The notes under the pieces were generated by a model. The model was not told the origin of the DNA. It made no database searches and worked only from the letters and a program-made list of their open reading frames with translations. From Xylaria sp. FL1777 (lineage: Eukaryota > Ascomycota > Sordariomycetes > Xylariales > Xylariaceae), in assembly GCA_022578965.1 (NCBI GenBank), contig MU400873.1:1-29261 (forward strand): a DNA stretch of 29,261 nt, read 5' to 3'. The translations under genes were made by a program, and so were the position numbers. Shown here one piece after another: positions 1-10,582 of this stretch. Numbering within the stretch: the stretch's first letter is position 1; every line of letters starts with the position of its first letter.

Positions 1-271
1 TATTACTACTAATATTTATTTAATAAACTAAAAAATAATTAGTTTTTTAAACAAATTATAAAAACAAAAATATAAAACTTTTATAAATTAAAATAATTAA
101 TTATAATTATAGTTTACTATAAAAATTTATAAAAATTTGCAATATTTAAGAAAAATTTTAACTATATTTATAATACTATTTTAAAAAAATGTAAAAATAA
201 TTGCTATAAATATTACTAACTAATTAAAGCATAATTATACTGAAAAATGGTTGCTAAAAGCAAAAAAGCTT
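1..271 (+). repeat. Direct repeat, left copy (matches 28991-29261)
   Basis: Aligns without gaps to the last 271 bases of the window. I count 25 differences, all transitions. Both copies are the same internal stretch of the two gypsy elements, just downstream of gag. The similarity begins at base 1, so it probably continues to the left. It ends at the LINE insertion point here and at the window edge on the right. Confidence 0.93.
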
Positions 272-272
272 A
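261..272. repeat. Target-site duplication of left LINE (outer copy)
   Basis: CAAAAAAGCTTA at 261-272 and TAAAAAAGCTTA at 5418-5429 flank the left LINE. The single difference is CA versus TA, the change RIP makes. The gypsy-2 copy at the right window end carries only one instance of this motif, in uninterrupted sequence, so the empty site is visible. Confidence 0.85.
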
Positions 273-290
273 ATATTATTATTAATAACT
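273..290 (-). repeat. 3' TAA-repeat tail of left LINE
   Basis: On the minus strand the element ends in AAGTTATTAATAATAATATT, a short (TAA)n-like tail before the target duplication. The right copy has a longer version of the same tail at 27271-27293. Short simple-repeat tails are usual at 3' ends of non-LTR elements. Confidence 0.75.
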
Positions 291-311
291 TATTGTGCTG
301 CTTTATAGCAT

Positions 312-345
312 AGTTTTTTTACCTGTGTACCTATAAGTAAAACCG
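312..345 (-). other. 3'-UTR hairpin of LINE, left copy
   Basis: Minus-strand inverted repeat close to the 3' end, matching the clearer hairpin at 27213-27247. The stem is weakened by transitions here. Such 3' structures are recognised by the element's reverse transcriptase in some LINE families. That role is inference here. Confidence 0.5.
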
Positions 346-499
346 TACAAAAAGCCGGATAAAAACTTTATGCAATAATGTTTATATTGCTACTTCGAAG
401 TTTTTTTACTTTGTAACAACTAGTTTTTACTAATTAGCTTGCTAAACAAAAAATAATAATTAAAAGGCAAAAAAACTTTTTTTAAAGCTTTTAAACTTT

Positions 500-3400
500 T
501 TGCTTTTTTAAAAAGCACATAAAAGCTTTTTTTTTGTTTTTTAGAACTTTTAAAAAAGCGCTTTCGCTTCTTTTGCTAGTTTTTTTTTATTTTTTGCTTT
601 TTTTTTTCTTTTTTTATTTCTTTTTATTTTAACTGCTTTATTATATATTGCTATTTTATTAATAGCAAATAGCTACTTTATAATATTACTTGCGGCTTTA
701 AGCTTTTTTATAGCTAGTTATAAGTTTTTATTAGTTTATAGCAGTTTAGCTACAAAGTTTTTTTATAGCTGCTTTTTTTTGTTTTTTAATAAGTTATAAC
801 ATAAAACTATATATTAAAAAGTTTTTTTTCTTTTTGCGTATTTATAAAAAGGCATAAAAAAGTTTAAAACCTTTTTTTTATACAAAAATACTTTTAGCTT
901 TATTTTTTTAATGCATATTTATATTACTATAGCTGCTTTATACTTTAGTAATTTACTATACTTTTTAAAAGCTTTATTTTTATTAAGCTTTTACTTAATT
1001 ATTATTAAATAGCTATTGCTTGTTTTAGTTTAGCTTTATTTGCTTATTTATTTTTTTTTTAGTGCAATTTTAGGTTTTTTTTTTTTTAATTACTTTTTTT
1101 GCTAAAAGTTTAAAGCTAACGTTAGATTTTTTTTAACTATGCTTTTATTATTGCTTATAAGCTTGCTTTTTGTTTAGTTTTTAGCTTTTTAAGCTTTTAT
1201 GTTTTAAATAAAAGTTTTAATTTTTTTTGTTGCTTTTTAAATTAATTTTTTAGCTGCTAAGCTTTTTATGCAATGCTTATAAGCTATTGCTTTACTACTA
1301 AAATATAAGTTAATAAAAAAAATTCTTATTTTAGTTTTTAAATGCTTTATTTTAGTTATTTTAAAAGCTTTAGCTATACATTTAAAGCATTTGTTTTAAG
1401 TTATTACTAATAAATTAATAATGCTTTTTGTTTTATTTTCTTTAAAGTTTTTATGCTAAGTTGCTATACTATAAACTAAAGTGCTTTATATTATTATAAC
1501 ATATATTTGCTTTGCTTTTATTACGCTATTGCTTTATATAAAGTTTTATAGCTTAGTTATTATATATAACTAAATGCTTAGTTTTTTTTTAAGCTTTACT
1601 AAATGTTTTTTTTATTTTATATTTTTATTAAACTATACTTTTAAAAACTTTGCGCTGTTTTTTAAATGTATTATTATATTAAAAAAATATATTATTTACG
1701 TAAGCGCTATTTTACTGCTAAAAAAATGCATTAATTTGCTTTTTTGCAATATAAACTTTATTTTATGTTGTTTTACTTAGTTTTTATACGTTTTTTATGC
1801 TACTTTTAAAGCTTTATAGTTTTGCTTTATATTTAGGTTTACTATAATAAAGTTAGTATTATTAATAAAACTAACTACTATTAGCTTTTAGTACATAGTA
1901 AAGTTATTATAAAGTATTAAAATATATAAAAAGAAAAAAAGAAATAAAAGCAAAAACTTTTAAAAAACTTTAACTTTTAGCGCTATTAATTAAAACATTG
2001 CTTTATTAAAGCAAAAATACATTATGTAGTTTAATATAAAAAAGTTTACTTATATAACTATTTAAAAAAAAAAGCCTTTTTATTATAAAATATATATTAT
2101 TTTTTTTTATTAATAATATTAAAAGCTTTTATAATGTTTAGCTATAATAAAAATATTATGCTTTTTTTGCTAATTGCTTTTTTTGCTATTTTTAATACTA
2201 GTTTAATAGCTACGTTTATTAACTTGTTTTATTTATTATTTATTTAGTTGTTTAATAAAAGACTTTTTTGCTTAGCTACTTTTATTATGCAGCAATATAG
2301 CTTTTTTTTTAGTACTTTTTTTATTATATAAATAAGCGCAATAAAGCGTTACTTTTTAGCTGTTTTTTTAGTTTTTTTTAACTTTTTAAGTTTAAATATA
2401 ACTATTATTTTTGTTTGCTTAAATTATACTAAGTAATACTTTAATAAAAAGCTAATAATATATAATATTGTTATTTTTTTTATTAAAGCAGGTTTATAAG
2501 CTTTAAAAAAGCTATTAAGTAGCAAATTATTTTTTAGCGCTTTTTATAGCGCTAATTTTTATATTAGCAATATTATGTTTTTTTTTTATATTAATATTAA
2601 CTATAAACTTTTAATAATTATTATAAGTTAGGTTTTTTTTAAGTATATTAAACAGGTTTACTAATAATGTAAAAAAAAAGCGTTTTGTTAGTAAAGCTGT
2701 TTTTTTTTTTAAAAATATTAGCAAAAAGCAGCTTACTTTTTGTTTGTTTTAGCAGTAAAATTGCAGTAACCTTTAAAGTTAGCTTATAAGCAAACTTTGC
2801 TTATTTAGCTAAGCTTTATAATAACTTAAAATCTTTAAATGTTTTTATAAATGCTTGTTTTTAGCTACGTTTTTGCGCTTTTTTTACTTTATTACTAAAA
2901 GCTTTTTTTTTTTTTTAAAAGCTTGCTACGCTACTTTAGTTTTTTTGCTTTAAAACTTGCAGTACGCTTGTTTTGTTTTTTTCTTTGTTTTAATTACTTC
3001 TAAGAACTATTAAAGTAATACTTAATGTTTTTTTTTTATAATTTTTTTAAGCGTTGTTTTATTTGTTATTTTTACTAGTTGCTAAATTAAAAGATTAAAA
3101 GTATTATTTAGCTTGCTAAGTATACGTAATATATATGTTTTTATAATAATAGCTTTTGTTTTTATAGCTGCTTTATTTTTGTTTAATTTAAGCTAGTTTT
3201 ATTTTTTTGCTTTTTTTAAGTATTTTTGTAAAACTGCTTTTAAATTAATTATAACTTTTAGTGCTTTATAGTTAAAACCTAGCTACTTTAAGTCTTTTTA
3301 GTAAATAATAGCTAAATTACTAAACATTTATATTAAATTTATTATTAAGCTTTTTTATTTATGCTTTATTTTAATTACCTTTTTTTAAAAAGTAACTAGC

Positions 3401-3850
3401 ATAAAATTTTATTATGTAGTAAACTTAAGTAATTTATTTGCTTTTTAGCTTTTTTTGCTTTTTAAGTTTTATAGTAAGTAGTAAAAGTTAAAGTTACTTA
3501 TAAATATATAGCGTTTTTTTAGCTTGCTTACTTTATATATTTTTTAAATTAAACTGCATTAAACTGTTTTTTTTTAATTTAATAAATATATTAACTATAA
3601 AAATACTACTAAATTATTGCTACTTATTATAACTTTTGCTTAGTTTTTACTAGCGTTTTTTACTAGCATTTTTATTGCAATCTTTTTATTTATATATAAT
3701 ATAACTTTACTTTTTAACTAAATAATTTAATAGCTATTATTATTAAAGCAATATATATTGCTATGTTTATTAATTACTAGTTTTTAAACTACTATATAAT
3801 TAAAGCTATTGTTTTATAGCGTATATATTATATTGTTTTTAAATTTTGTA
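500..3850 (-). pseudogene. LINE ORF2 (endonuclease/reverse transcriptase), left copy, degraded
   Basis: Minus-strand remnant of the LINE polyprotein. Read 5' to 3' it runs from about 3850 down to about 500. The RT catalytic block lies antisense to 1574-1780 and corresponds position by position to the clearer block in the right copy, where F-T-N-N marks the F-x-D-D site. Near 1350-1400 the minus strand reads continuously through I-A-K-A-F-K-I-T-K-I, whereas the right copy is split there by an insertion. This copy therefore shows the original reading frame across the thumb region. The C-terminal cysteine/histidine region follows toward 500. No RNase H domain was recognised. Many TAA/TAG stops; not functional. 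Ends approximate. Confidence 0.8.
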
Positions 3851-3879
3851 ATATTTTAAAAAGCAATATTATATATTAT

Positions 3880-5250
3880 TAAGTTAATAAAAATAAATTT
3901 TTGTTTATATTGCTAGTTTGCTGTTTTTTTGCTAATAACCTTTTTTTATTTAGCTTTATAAATATTAATGCTATTAATATTTTTAAACTATTTTTATTTA
4001 CTTTTTTGCTTATTATTACTGCTTTTTTAGCACTTTAAAAGCTTTTAAGTTATAACATATATGCTATTTTTGCTTTGTTTTTTTGTTTAACTTTTTTTTA
4101 GCAAGCTTTATTTTATGCTACGTATGCTTTTTTGTAGTTTATATATTTTTGCTTTACTTTTTGCGTTTTTACTAAGCAGCTTTTTTTACTTTTTTAGTGC
4201 TTTAAAGCTAAGCAATAGTTATACTTTAAGTTTTTGCAGCAATATTTAGCTATATAACTATATTTATAGCAGTTAAAATATTATATAACTTTAAATTTTA
4301 TAGTAAAAAGTTTATAATTAAATAGCTAAGCTTTTTATAAAAAGCTATTTTTATATATTGTTTTAGTTATTATAACGCTACTTATATATAATAATATTAA
4401 TGCAAATTTAGCTTTTATATTTTTAAATAGCATTTTTTTATACTTTATAATTTTAAAGTATTTATTATATAATAACTGCAGTAAGTTTTTATTTAAGTGT
4501 ATTACTTTAATTTGTTTTATTAAAACGCTTTTTATTATTAGCGCTGCTTTTTTTTATTATATTTTTAACTTTTTTCTAAAGGCTTTTATAATTTATTTTT
4601 TTTTTTTAGCTTTTTAAAGCACTGCTTTTTTAAAAATAATTATTATGTTTTTACTATATAGCTTTTTAGCAGTAATTGCATTACTACTTATAAGTACTAT
4701 ATTTATTGCTTTAATAATATTAGCTAATGTTTTGTTTTTAAAATTATTAGTTTATTTTTTAACTTTAATTAATATTTTTTTGTTTTGTTTAAACAACACT
4801 GCTTTATTATTGCAAGCTAGCTATAAAGCTGCAACTTATACTTAAAATTTTAGCATGTTTACGTTTAACAAAGTTTATTAAAAAAGCTTTTAAATAGTAT
4901 TTTTAACGCTTTTTTAGTTAGTTTTTATAGCAGCATTTAAGTTATAGCAAATTATAAATATATTAAAGTTGTTTTTGTTGTTAAGCTTTATGCTTTGCTA
5001 GCTTTTTTAGGCTTTTTTTAACATATATGCTATTTATGCTTTTTTTGCGTTCTTTTAAAAAAAGATTTTTTTTGCTATTTTTTTTTCTATTAGTAACTAT
5101 AATATTAGTTTTATAATTCTATTAACTATTTTTTATACACTAAAAAGTTTATTAGCTTTACGTTTTTTGTTAAAACGCTGCTACATTATAGTTGCATTGC
5201 TAATAGGTCCTAATAACGCATTAGTTACATTTTTAACAAATAAATTATCT
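3880..5250 (-). pseudogene. LINE ORF1 (gag-like zinc-knuckle protein), left copy, degraded
   Basis: Minus-strand remnant of the nucleic-acid-binding ORF1 protein, colinear with the better-preserved copy at about 22000-23390. The zinc-knuckle region maps to about 4240-4292 and the helical middle part to about 4620-4800. Stops are more frequent than in the right copy. The open stretch on the plus strand at 4645-4845 is only the antisense of this region. The start is not determinable because the N-terminus is degraded and no unambiguous ATG remains. Confidence 0.7.
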
Positions 5251-5417
5251 AACACTATTTCTCCGTTTTTTATTATATTTGCACTCTACAAATAAAATGC
5301 AACCTACCTAATAAATAAAAGTTGCTACGCTAATTCTAGCAATCTTAATTATTTAATAATTAGGCTTAAACTTACAAAGTTATAGTTAAGTATAGAGAAT
5401 TTAAAAAAAGGTCCTTC

Positions 5418-5429
5418 TAAAAAAGCTTA
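5418..5429. repeat. Target-site duplication of left LINE (inner copy)
   Basis: TAAAAAAGCTTA, the partner of 261-272. Gypsy-1 resumes immediately after it. Confidence 0.85.
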
Positions 5430-6330
5430 AAAACTATAATTTAAAGTTTAATTAAAAATAAAAACAAAACAAAGCGCAATAATATCTAAAGTATAAAATA
5501 AAACAAACATTTAAATATTTTATAAAGAAAAATCAAAAAACAAAATAAACATTTGCTAAAAAAGCAGCAAATAACTAAAAAAACTAAAGCTTTATATAAA
5601 GTTTAATATAATAACTAAAAAAATTAATTTAAAGTTAAACTTATATATTAAAAAAAAAAGTATAATACTTTAATTAACTTAAAAATATAAGCTAATATAA
5701 TTTTACTTAAAGTAATAAAACAAAATAAAATTCTTTAAAAATATAAACAAAGATTTTAAAAAATTAAAAGATTTAATAGAAATATTTTTAGTTATAATAA
5801 TAGTTGCATACTTAAAAAAACTAAACTTTTTAATATATTTATATAAAAACATAAAAAGCAAATTATATTAAATATTGTTAATATATTTAATTATAATATT
5901 ATTTTAAGAATATTATAGCTAGAAATTAGCAACTTTTTAATTTAATAAAAAGCAAAAACTATTAATTAAAAAAGCAAAAAATAAAGCAAAAAAATCAAAA
6001 AAATTACAAAAAAAATCTTAAACAAAATACTAAAAGTATATTATAAATTCTATAAATTATTTAAAAAAAAAGAAAAAAAAGAACTTTTTAAACATAGCTT
6101 ATAAAACTACTATATTTTTATTAAAAAAAAATGTTAACTAAAGCTTTATTAAGTATACTATATAAGCTTAAATAAAATAAATGCTTTATAAAAATACATT
6201 TAAAAAAATCTAGCAAAAAAATTCCTAAAAACATCTTAGTTATTTATTAAATATTTTATAGTGCTAATACTTAAAATAAAAAATAAAAAATAACTAATTA
6301 ATAAAAAAAGAAAACTAGTATAATAAATAA
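5430..6330 (+). pseudogene. Gypsy-1 pol upstream part (between gag and RT), unreadable
   Basis: A-rich plus-strand sequence continuing directly from 1-272 once the LINE is removed. By position it should hold the protease and the N-terminal part of the reverse transcriptase. I could not pick out an aspartic protease motif. The sequence is dominated by A-runs and TAA. The call rests on its place between the downstream RT and the gag seen in gypsy-2. Confidence 0.5.
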
Positions 6331-6960
6331 TAATTAACTATTAATTATTAAACATAATTATTATTATAAATAAATACCTTTTTATTTTGCTAGTAACTAT
6401 AAAAAAAAACATTAGCTAAGCAAAATAGTTTATAGCAGTTAATATTTTAAATAAATATTATATTATTAAAATAGCTAAAAAAAAAAAATAAAAAACTATT
6501 ATATAAACAATATATAAATTATATAAATATATAGTTATGCTATAAAAACTATAAAACATATTAGCTAGCTTTTAATACATAATAATAATAATTTTACAGA
6601 GGTTTTTAAATAAGTTTATGTTTATTTACTTAAATAATATTTTAATTTACTTTAAAACATTAAAAAAACATAAAAAACATATAACTTAAGTATTAAAAAT
6701 ATTTAAACAAACAAAATTATAACTTAATATAAAAAAGTATATATAGCATACATAAAAAATCAACTTTTTAAGATTTATAATTACTTTAAAACAAATATAA
6801 ATTTAACAGTTAAAAATTAATATAATATAAAACTAAAAAATATTTAACTTAGCTATTATTATAAATATATAATAAGCATTAAGATTTTTAAACTATATTT
6901 AAATATTAATTTAAAACTTTAAAAAAATAGCATTTTACTTTATAAAGTATATAAAAAAAG
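6330..6960 (+). pseudogene. Gypsy-1 reverse transcriptase domain, degraded
   Basis: Plus-strand frame with codon starts at positions divisible by 3. From about 6336 it reads a stretch resembling the DYRxLN...KYPLPL block of Ty3/gypsy RT. Near 6535-6590 it reads Y-K-Y-I-V-M followed by A-S-F and Y-I, matching the conserved 'VMPFGLTNAPATFQ' block. At 6615-6650 comes F-M-F-I-Y-L-N-N-I-L-I-Y, the catalytic Y-L-D-D-I-L-I-Y motif with both aspartates turned to asparagine by G-to-A change. The following residues (K-T-L-K-K-H-K-K-H-I) fit the usual continuation. The enzyme would have copied element RNA into cDNA in the virus-like particle. The lost aspartates and the TAA/TAG codons make it inactive. 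The frame continues into RNase H. Confidence 0.92.
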
Positions 6961-6984
6961 AATATAAAAAAAAATTCTTTTTAA

Positions 6985-7345
6985 TTTTAAAAAAAGCCCG
7001 AAAAGCTTTTAAAGAATTAAAACTAAAAGTTACTTTTAATTTTATAGTTAAACTATTTAATTTATAGAAAAAAAAAAAGCTAAAAATAAATGCTTTAGAT
7101 AATATAATTGCAAAAGTTTTAAAACAACTAAAAAACAACAAAAAATAGCACTTAGTAGCTTATTATTTTAAAGCATTATAAAATGTAATATTATAATACT
7201 TTATATATAACAAAGAACTGCTTATAATTATTATAGCACTTAAAAAGTAAAAACTATTTTTTATAAAAACTATAAAGCTAATTAAAATTTATTTAAATTA
7301 TTAAAACTTAATAAAATTTATAACTATATAAAAAATTACTAAACA
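6985..7345 (+). pseudogene. Gypsy-1 RNase H domain, degraded
   Basis: Same frame as the RT. Readable landmarks: A-F-K-E-L-K at about 7000, an I-N-A-L-D-N-I-I-A block at about 7086 (family: E-T-D-A-S-D-x-A-x-G), then H-L-V-A-Y-Y-F-K-A-L, Y-N-K-E-L-L-I-I-I-I-A-L-K-K and an I-K-I-Y-L-N-Y stretch (family: Y-S-D-H). This is the tethered RNase H that follows RT in Ty3/gypsy elements and removes the RNA strand during cDNA synthesis. The minus-strand open stretch over 6935-7141 is its antisense and not a gene. Confidence 0.9.
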
Positions 7346-7399
7346 ATATAAAAATTAAATAGTTTTTTTTTTAAGTTTAACTTTAAAATATATTATATT

Positions 7400-8780
7400 A
7401 AAGAAAAAAAAAACATTTAAGCAAACATACTTAATTAACAAAGTTAAAAAGAATTTAAAGTTTTAAAAAAAAATATTTAAGTATTATATCTTTAAAAAAA
7501 TAAAAGCTTAAAAATTAAAGTTATATTTAAAAATCTTACGAATATATAACTATAATAAGCTTATAACTTAAAAAAGTTAATATAACTATAAAAACATAAA
7601 AAATTAAAAAATAATAAGCTAATATATAAATATAAAGTTTACTTACTAAAATTTTTATAAAACAAGTTTATTAAAAAATTTTATAAATATTTATTATATA
7701 AACACTAAAAAGCAATAAAAATAGTTTAATAATTATAAAAAAAATACGATTTTTTAAAACTATAAAATATAGTTAAATTTATTATAAAAAAGTGCAATAT
7801 TTATAATAAAGCTAAAGCAGCTTAACATAAGCTTTATAAATTACTATAACTTATATAAATATTTAAATAAGCATAACATATTATTACTTAAGATTTTATT
7901 ATAGCATTATTTTTATTAATTAATTTAATTATAAAAGTATAATATAATAAAATATAAGTTATTATTAATAAACTTATTAAGTATGCTTATTTTTTATTGT
8001 TTAAAAAAAATATAATAGCTAAACAACTTATATACGTTTTTATATGCTAATATTTAAATAAGCATAAGTTACTAAAAAAAATTATTTTAAACTAAAATAA
8101 ATTGTTTATTTTTAAGTTTAAAACTAGCTTTTTTAAACTTATTAGTATTAAACTAAAGTTTTTAACTACTTATTATTTATAAATAAATAAATAAATAAAA
8201 AAACTAAACTAAATATTAAAACAATATTTATAAAGTTATATTAACTACTAATAAAACAATTAAGTAGAACTATTATTAATAGCATAAATTTTATATAATA
8301 TATTAATAAATAAAAATATAAATATATTTTTGCATAAAGCTGTTTATAAACAGCAAGCAACTATTAAAAAACAAAAAAAAACATTAATAAAAGCACTTGT
8401 TATTTTAACTATAGTATTTTAAGCAAAAACTATTGCAATAAAAATTAAAATGCTATAAGTTAAACTATAATTATGTTTTTAATTTTTATAATAACAGATA
8501 TTAATATACTATAATAAGAAACAAACTAAAAAACTAGCCTTTAAAAAGGAAAACAAGGTTTATTTATTACAATAAAAATAAAACGCAAACATTAATATGC
8601 CTTAAATTAAAACAAAATAACTAAGCAATAAATTAGAATTTAAAAAACTTAGTTTTTTTAAGATTAAAAAAGTTATTTTATTTATTAATTATAAACTGTT
8701 ATTATTAAAAACATATAAATTTACTTTGTTTTTTATATTTTTTTACTAAAACTAGCATTTATTAAAACATTTATTAAAAC
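7400..8780 (+). pseudogene. Gypsy-1 integrase, degraded
   Basis: Plus-strand frame shifted from RT (codon starts at remainder 2 modulo 3), implying at least one small indel between 7345 and 7800. From about 7805 it reads K-A-K-A-A-x-H-K-L-Y-K-L-L (end of the zinc-binding region). Then come D-F-I-I-A-L (D of the DDE triad retained), N-K-L-I-K-Y-A-Y-F, a degraded second D block, T-T-Y-Y-L-x-I-N-K (family: T-A-Y-H-P-Q-T-D-G-Q) and the region around the third catalytic residue, to about 8345. At 8620-8720 the frame gives K-L-E-F-K-K-L-S-F-F-K-I-K-K-V, the GPF/Y-type C-terminal module. Integrase would have joined cDNA to the genome. Stops throughout. Confidence 0.9.
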
Positions 8781-8805
8781 ATAACTAAAAATAAAAATAA
8801 ATTAG

Positions 8806-8955
8806 AACATTTATAAAGTTAAAAATATATTAAATTTTTGTTAAAACAATAATAACGTTAAGTATTTTATTAAATAAAAAGAATATTTATATGTTAATAA
8901 TACTTAAAAACTTAAAAAACACCTAAAAACTGCTAAAATAATTATAAACTAGTTT
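8806..8955 (+). pseudogene. Gypsy-1 chromodomain at integrase C-terminus, degraded
   Basis: In a third frame (codon starts at remainder 1 modulo 3) the sequence reads I-Y-K-V-K-N-I-L-N-F, then V-K-Y-F-I-K-x-K-E-Y, then N-N-T-x-K-L-K-K-H-L. This follows the chromodomain pattern (Y-x-V-E-x-I-L, V-x-Y-L-V-K-W-x-G-Y, E-N-T-W-E-P-x-x-N-L) with W codons turned to stops and D/E to N/K. Chromodomains at this position define chromoviruses and are known to direct integration toward heterochromatin through methylated histone H3. That fits the AT-rich, transposon-dense setting. Confidence 0.85.
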
Positions 8956-9059
8956 TACTGTTAATATTTTAATTAGCTAAAACTAAAAAAAAGGAATTAA
9001 CTTTAAATAAAGCGTTTAACGTGTTTTAATTAAACTTTAGAAAAATAACTAGTAATAAT

Positions 9060-9345
9060 TATATTGCTTTAATGCACTATTTTTGTTTTTTAGCTATATA
9101 ATGTTTTTTTGCTTTAACTTGCTTAAGCTTTTTTAAACTACTTAAATTATAAGCTATAATAGTAGCTATTTTTTTTTGCTATAATTTTTTTTATTGCTTA
9201 AAACAGCAGATTTTTATATTTATTTTTTTATGCTTTTTTATTAGCAAGTTTAATTTATTTTTTAGCTTTTTGTACTAAAAAGTAAGCTGCTATATTTGCT
9301 TTAAAAACAAACTTTTAGCGTTGCAATTTGTTTGTTTAGCTGCAA
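9060..9345 (-). other. Strand-skew switch after pol: possible antisense reading frame
   Basis: Between pol and the 3' LTR the plus strand turns from A-rich to T-rich for about 280 bases, then back. In the other elements here the A-rich strand is the coding one, so this hints at a coding segment on the minus strand inside gypsy-1. The minus strand reads a lysine/alanine-rich stretch (A-N-I-A-A-Y-F-L-V-Q-K-A-K-K and onward) broken by several TAA/TAG. I do not recognise a family. It could also be untranslated sequence. Confidence 0.35.
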
Positions 9346-9613
9346 CATATTTAATATATTAATTAGAGTTAAATTTTAATATTAAACATTTTATACTATA
9401 ACAATTGTAGCAAAAGCATAAAGCTATTTTAATTGATTTTAGTTTAATAAAAGAAAATAAAGTAAAGTTTTGTTAAGCCTTTTGTTTAAAACGCAATAAG
9501 TAAGGTTTTTTAGAAACTTTACTAAACATAATAAGCATAAAAAATAAAAAATAAGAGATAAAAAAAGAAAACTTACAAAAAAAGAAATATAGAATTATTA
9601 AAACAACAATTAT
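9346..9613 (+). other. Gypsy-1 3' untranslated stretch, no gene seen
   Basis: Sequence between the T-rich segment and the polypurine tract. Short mixed A/T sequence with an AGAGATAAAAAAAGAAAAC purine-rich patch near 9552-9571. No readable protein motif. Confidence 0.5.
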
Positions 9614-9627
9614 GGAAAAAAAAAGAT
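9614..9627 (+). other. Gypsy-1 polypurine tract
   Basis: GGAAAAAAAAAGAT lies just before TGTTA at 9630. This is the expected position and composition for the plus-strand primer of an LTR retrotransposon, here reduced to mostly A by G-to-A changes. Confidence 0.75.
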
Positions 9628-9629
9628 AA

Positions 9630-10108
9630 TGTTATAAAATGGGCTAATTAAGCTAGTTAAAAAGCTAAGTATAAAAAAAACATGCGCAAAAGAAGTTTTA
9701 TTTGTTAAAATGATATATATTTAAACTACTATAAGGGTTTAATATATAAACTTAATAAACTTAAGCGTTAAGTTTATTAAGCTTTAAACTTAAAACAATA
9801 TAGCATTAAGTTTATTAAAAGAAGTAACGTTTATAGATTATTACTACTGTTTTTTTTGTTTATATAATTATGCACTTTTTGTATTTAGTTATTTATTTAG
9901 TTTTTAGCTTTTTAGCTATTAATTTTTTATAACCGCTAAGCATTAATACATTTATTACTTTTAATTCCTTAAGACCTTTATTAATGTATAGTAGTAAAAG
10001 TACTTTAAAAACTTTCTTAATAAACTACTGTTAAGAATTTTATTATTACTTACAAATCAAGACTTTAAGAGTAAACCCGTTATATTAATGTATAATAGGT
10101 TTATTACA
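9630..10108 (+). repeat. 3' LTR of gypsy-1 (479 bp)
   Basis: Starts TGTTATAAAAT after the polypurine tract and ends ATTACA. The last ~267 bases (9842-10108) align closely with the end of the gypsy-2 5' LTR (21041-21315). The first 11 bases match too, but most of the intervening U3 part does not align. Contains a perfect 14-bp inverted repeat at 9751-9781. Confidence 0.85.
9751..9781. repeat. Perfect hairpin in U3 of gypsy-1 LTR
   Basis: CTTAATAAACTTAA, spacer GCG, then TTAAGTTTATTAAG: a perfect 14-bp inverted repeat. It lies where gypsy-2 carries 26-bp tandem repeats sharing the words TTTATTAAGC and AAGCTT. Confidence 0.85.
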
Positions 10109-10582
10109 GTTAATTTTTAAGCTATTATAAAAGAAAAACCAAGATTATTATAATGCTGCAAGTATACTTATAAATGTTATATAACTTAAAATAAGTGCAA
10201 AATAACTATAACTTTGCTTAACTTAGTAATAATAAAAAATGTTAGAAAAGTTCGCTAATAGTATTTAATGCCTTTATAATAAGCAAAGCATATTTATTTT
10301 AAAAAAAAAACTTATAAATATATTACATAAAGCTAAAATATTTAAAATAAGCAGCATTAGCTAGTTTATTGCGAATTAAATTAAAAGCAAGGAAAAAAAA
10401 ACTAAAAATATTAATAAGATTTTTATTACTATTAAAGCTAAAAGCAAACAGTTGTTTTTTTTTTGCAAATGTAGTTTTATATTTATGCTTAATTTAATAA
10501 CACGTAGTTAAGGTTTAATTATAGTACTAACTTTTTATAATAATATTAAAGTTAAGGTTATGTTTTTTTTTTATATAGATTA
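10109..10582. other. Older host segment X, left part
   Basis: Sequence between the gypsy-1 LTR end and the copia-like element. The GATTA at 10578-10582 is the left target duplication of the copia-like element, and the sequence resumes at 17963 on the other side. The minus strand, read as a continuation of the frame at 17963-18100, gives Y-Y-N-L-Y-K-K-K and further residues to about 10450, broken by TAA/TAG. Less A/T-monotonous than the elements, but no family recognised. Confidence 0.5.
10578..10582. repeat. Target-site duplication (left) of copia-like element
   Basis: GATTA directly before TGTTAAAT. Its partner AATTA directly follows the other LTR at 17958-17962. G versus A is again a RIP-type difference. 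Confidence 0.85.

Larger units (their letters stand above)
273..5416 (-). mobile_element. Tad1-clade LINE, left copy (inverted)
   Basis: Non-LTR retrotransposon of about 5.14 kb on the minus strand, with its 5' end (AGGACC) near 5416 and its 3' end near 273. It is the inverted counterpart of 21860-27293. Matching landmarks are the 5' UTR (5160-5414 against 21860-22080), the zinc-knuckle region (about 4240-4292 against 22983-23034), the RT catalytic region (1574-1780 against 25496-25702) and the 3' UTR (291-480 against 27061-27275). It ends in a short TAA-type tail and is flanked by a 12-bp target duplication inside gypsy-1. It is nearly colinear with the right copy but lacks the 281-bp segment found there, so it preserves the uninterrupted ORF2. 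All frames carry many stops. Confidence 0.92.
1..10108 (+). mobile_element. Ty3/gypsy chromovirus, copy 1 (5' part outside window, split by a LINE)
   Basis: Plus-strand LTR retrotransposon remnant made of 1-272 plus 5417-10108, with a LINE inserted between. Its 5' LTR and gag lie left of the window. Order seen: start of pol (5430-6330, poorly readable), reverse transcriptase, RNase H, integrase, GPF/Y-like linker, chromodomain, an A/T-rich tail region, polypurine tract and 3' LTR. Aligning it with copy 2 at the right end suggests a full length near 7.7 kb, normal for fungal Metaviridae. Frames are full of TAA/TAG and shift at least twice: RT and RNase H share one frame, integrase is in a second, chromodomain in a third. 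It is therefore dead and RIP-degraded. The motif assignments are secure. The element family name is not determined. Confidence 0.9.

Noticed and set aside
1574..1780. Open stretch of 68 codons on the plus strand, mirrored at 25496-25702 minus
   Set aside because: Both are the antisense of the LINE reverse transcriptase active-site region. Their similarity reflects the inverted LINE pair, not a conserved small protein.
4645..4845. Hydrophobic 66-codon open stretch on the plus strand
   Set aside because: Antisense of LINE ORF1. Hydrophobicity is the usual result of reading a K/N/I-rich coding strand backwards.
6935..7141. 68-codon open stretch on the minus strand
   Set aside because: Antisense of the gypsy-1 RNase H domain, whose motifs read clearly on the plus strand.
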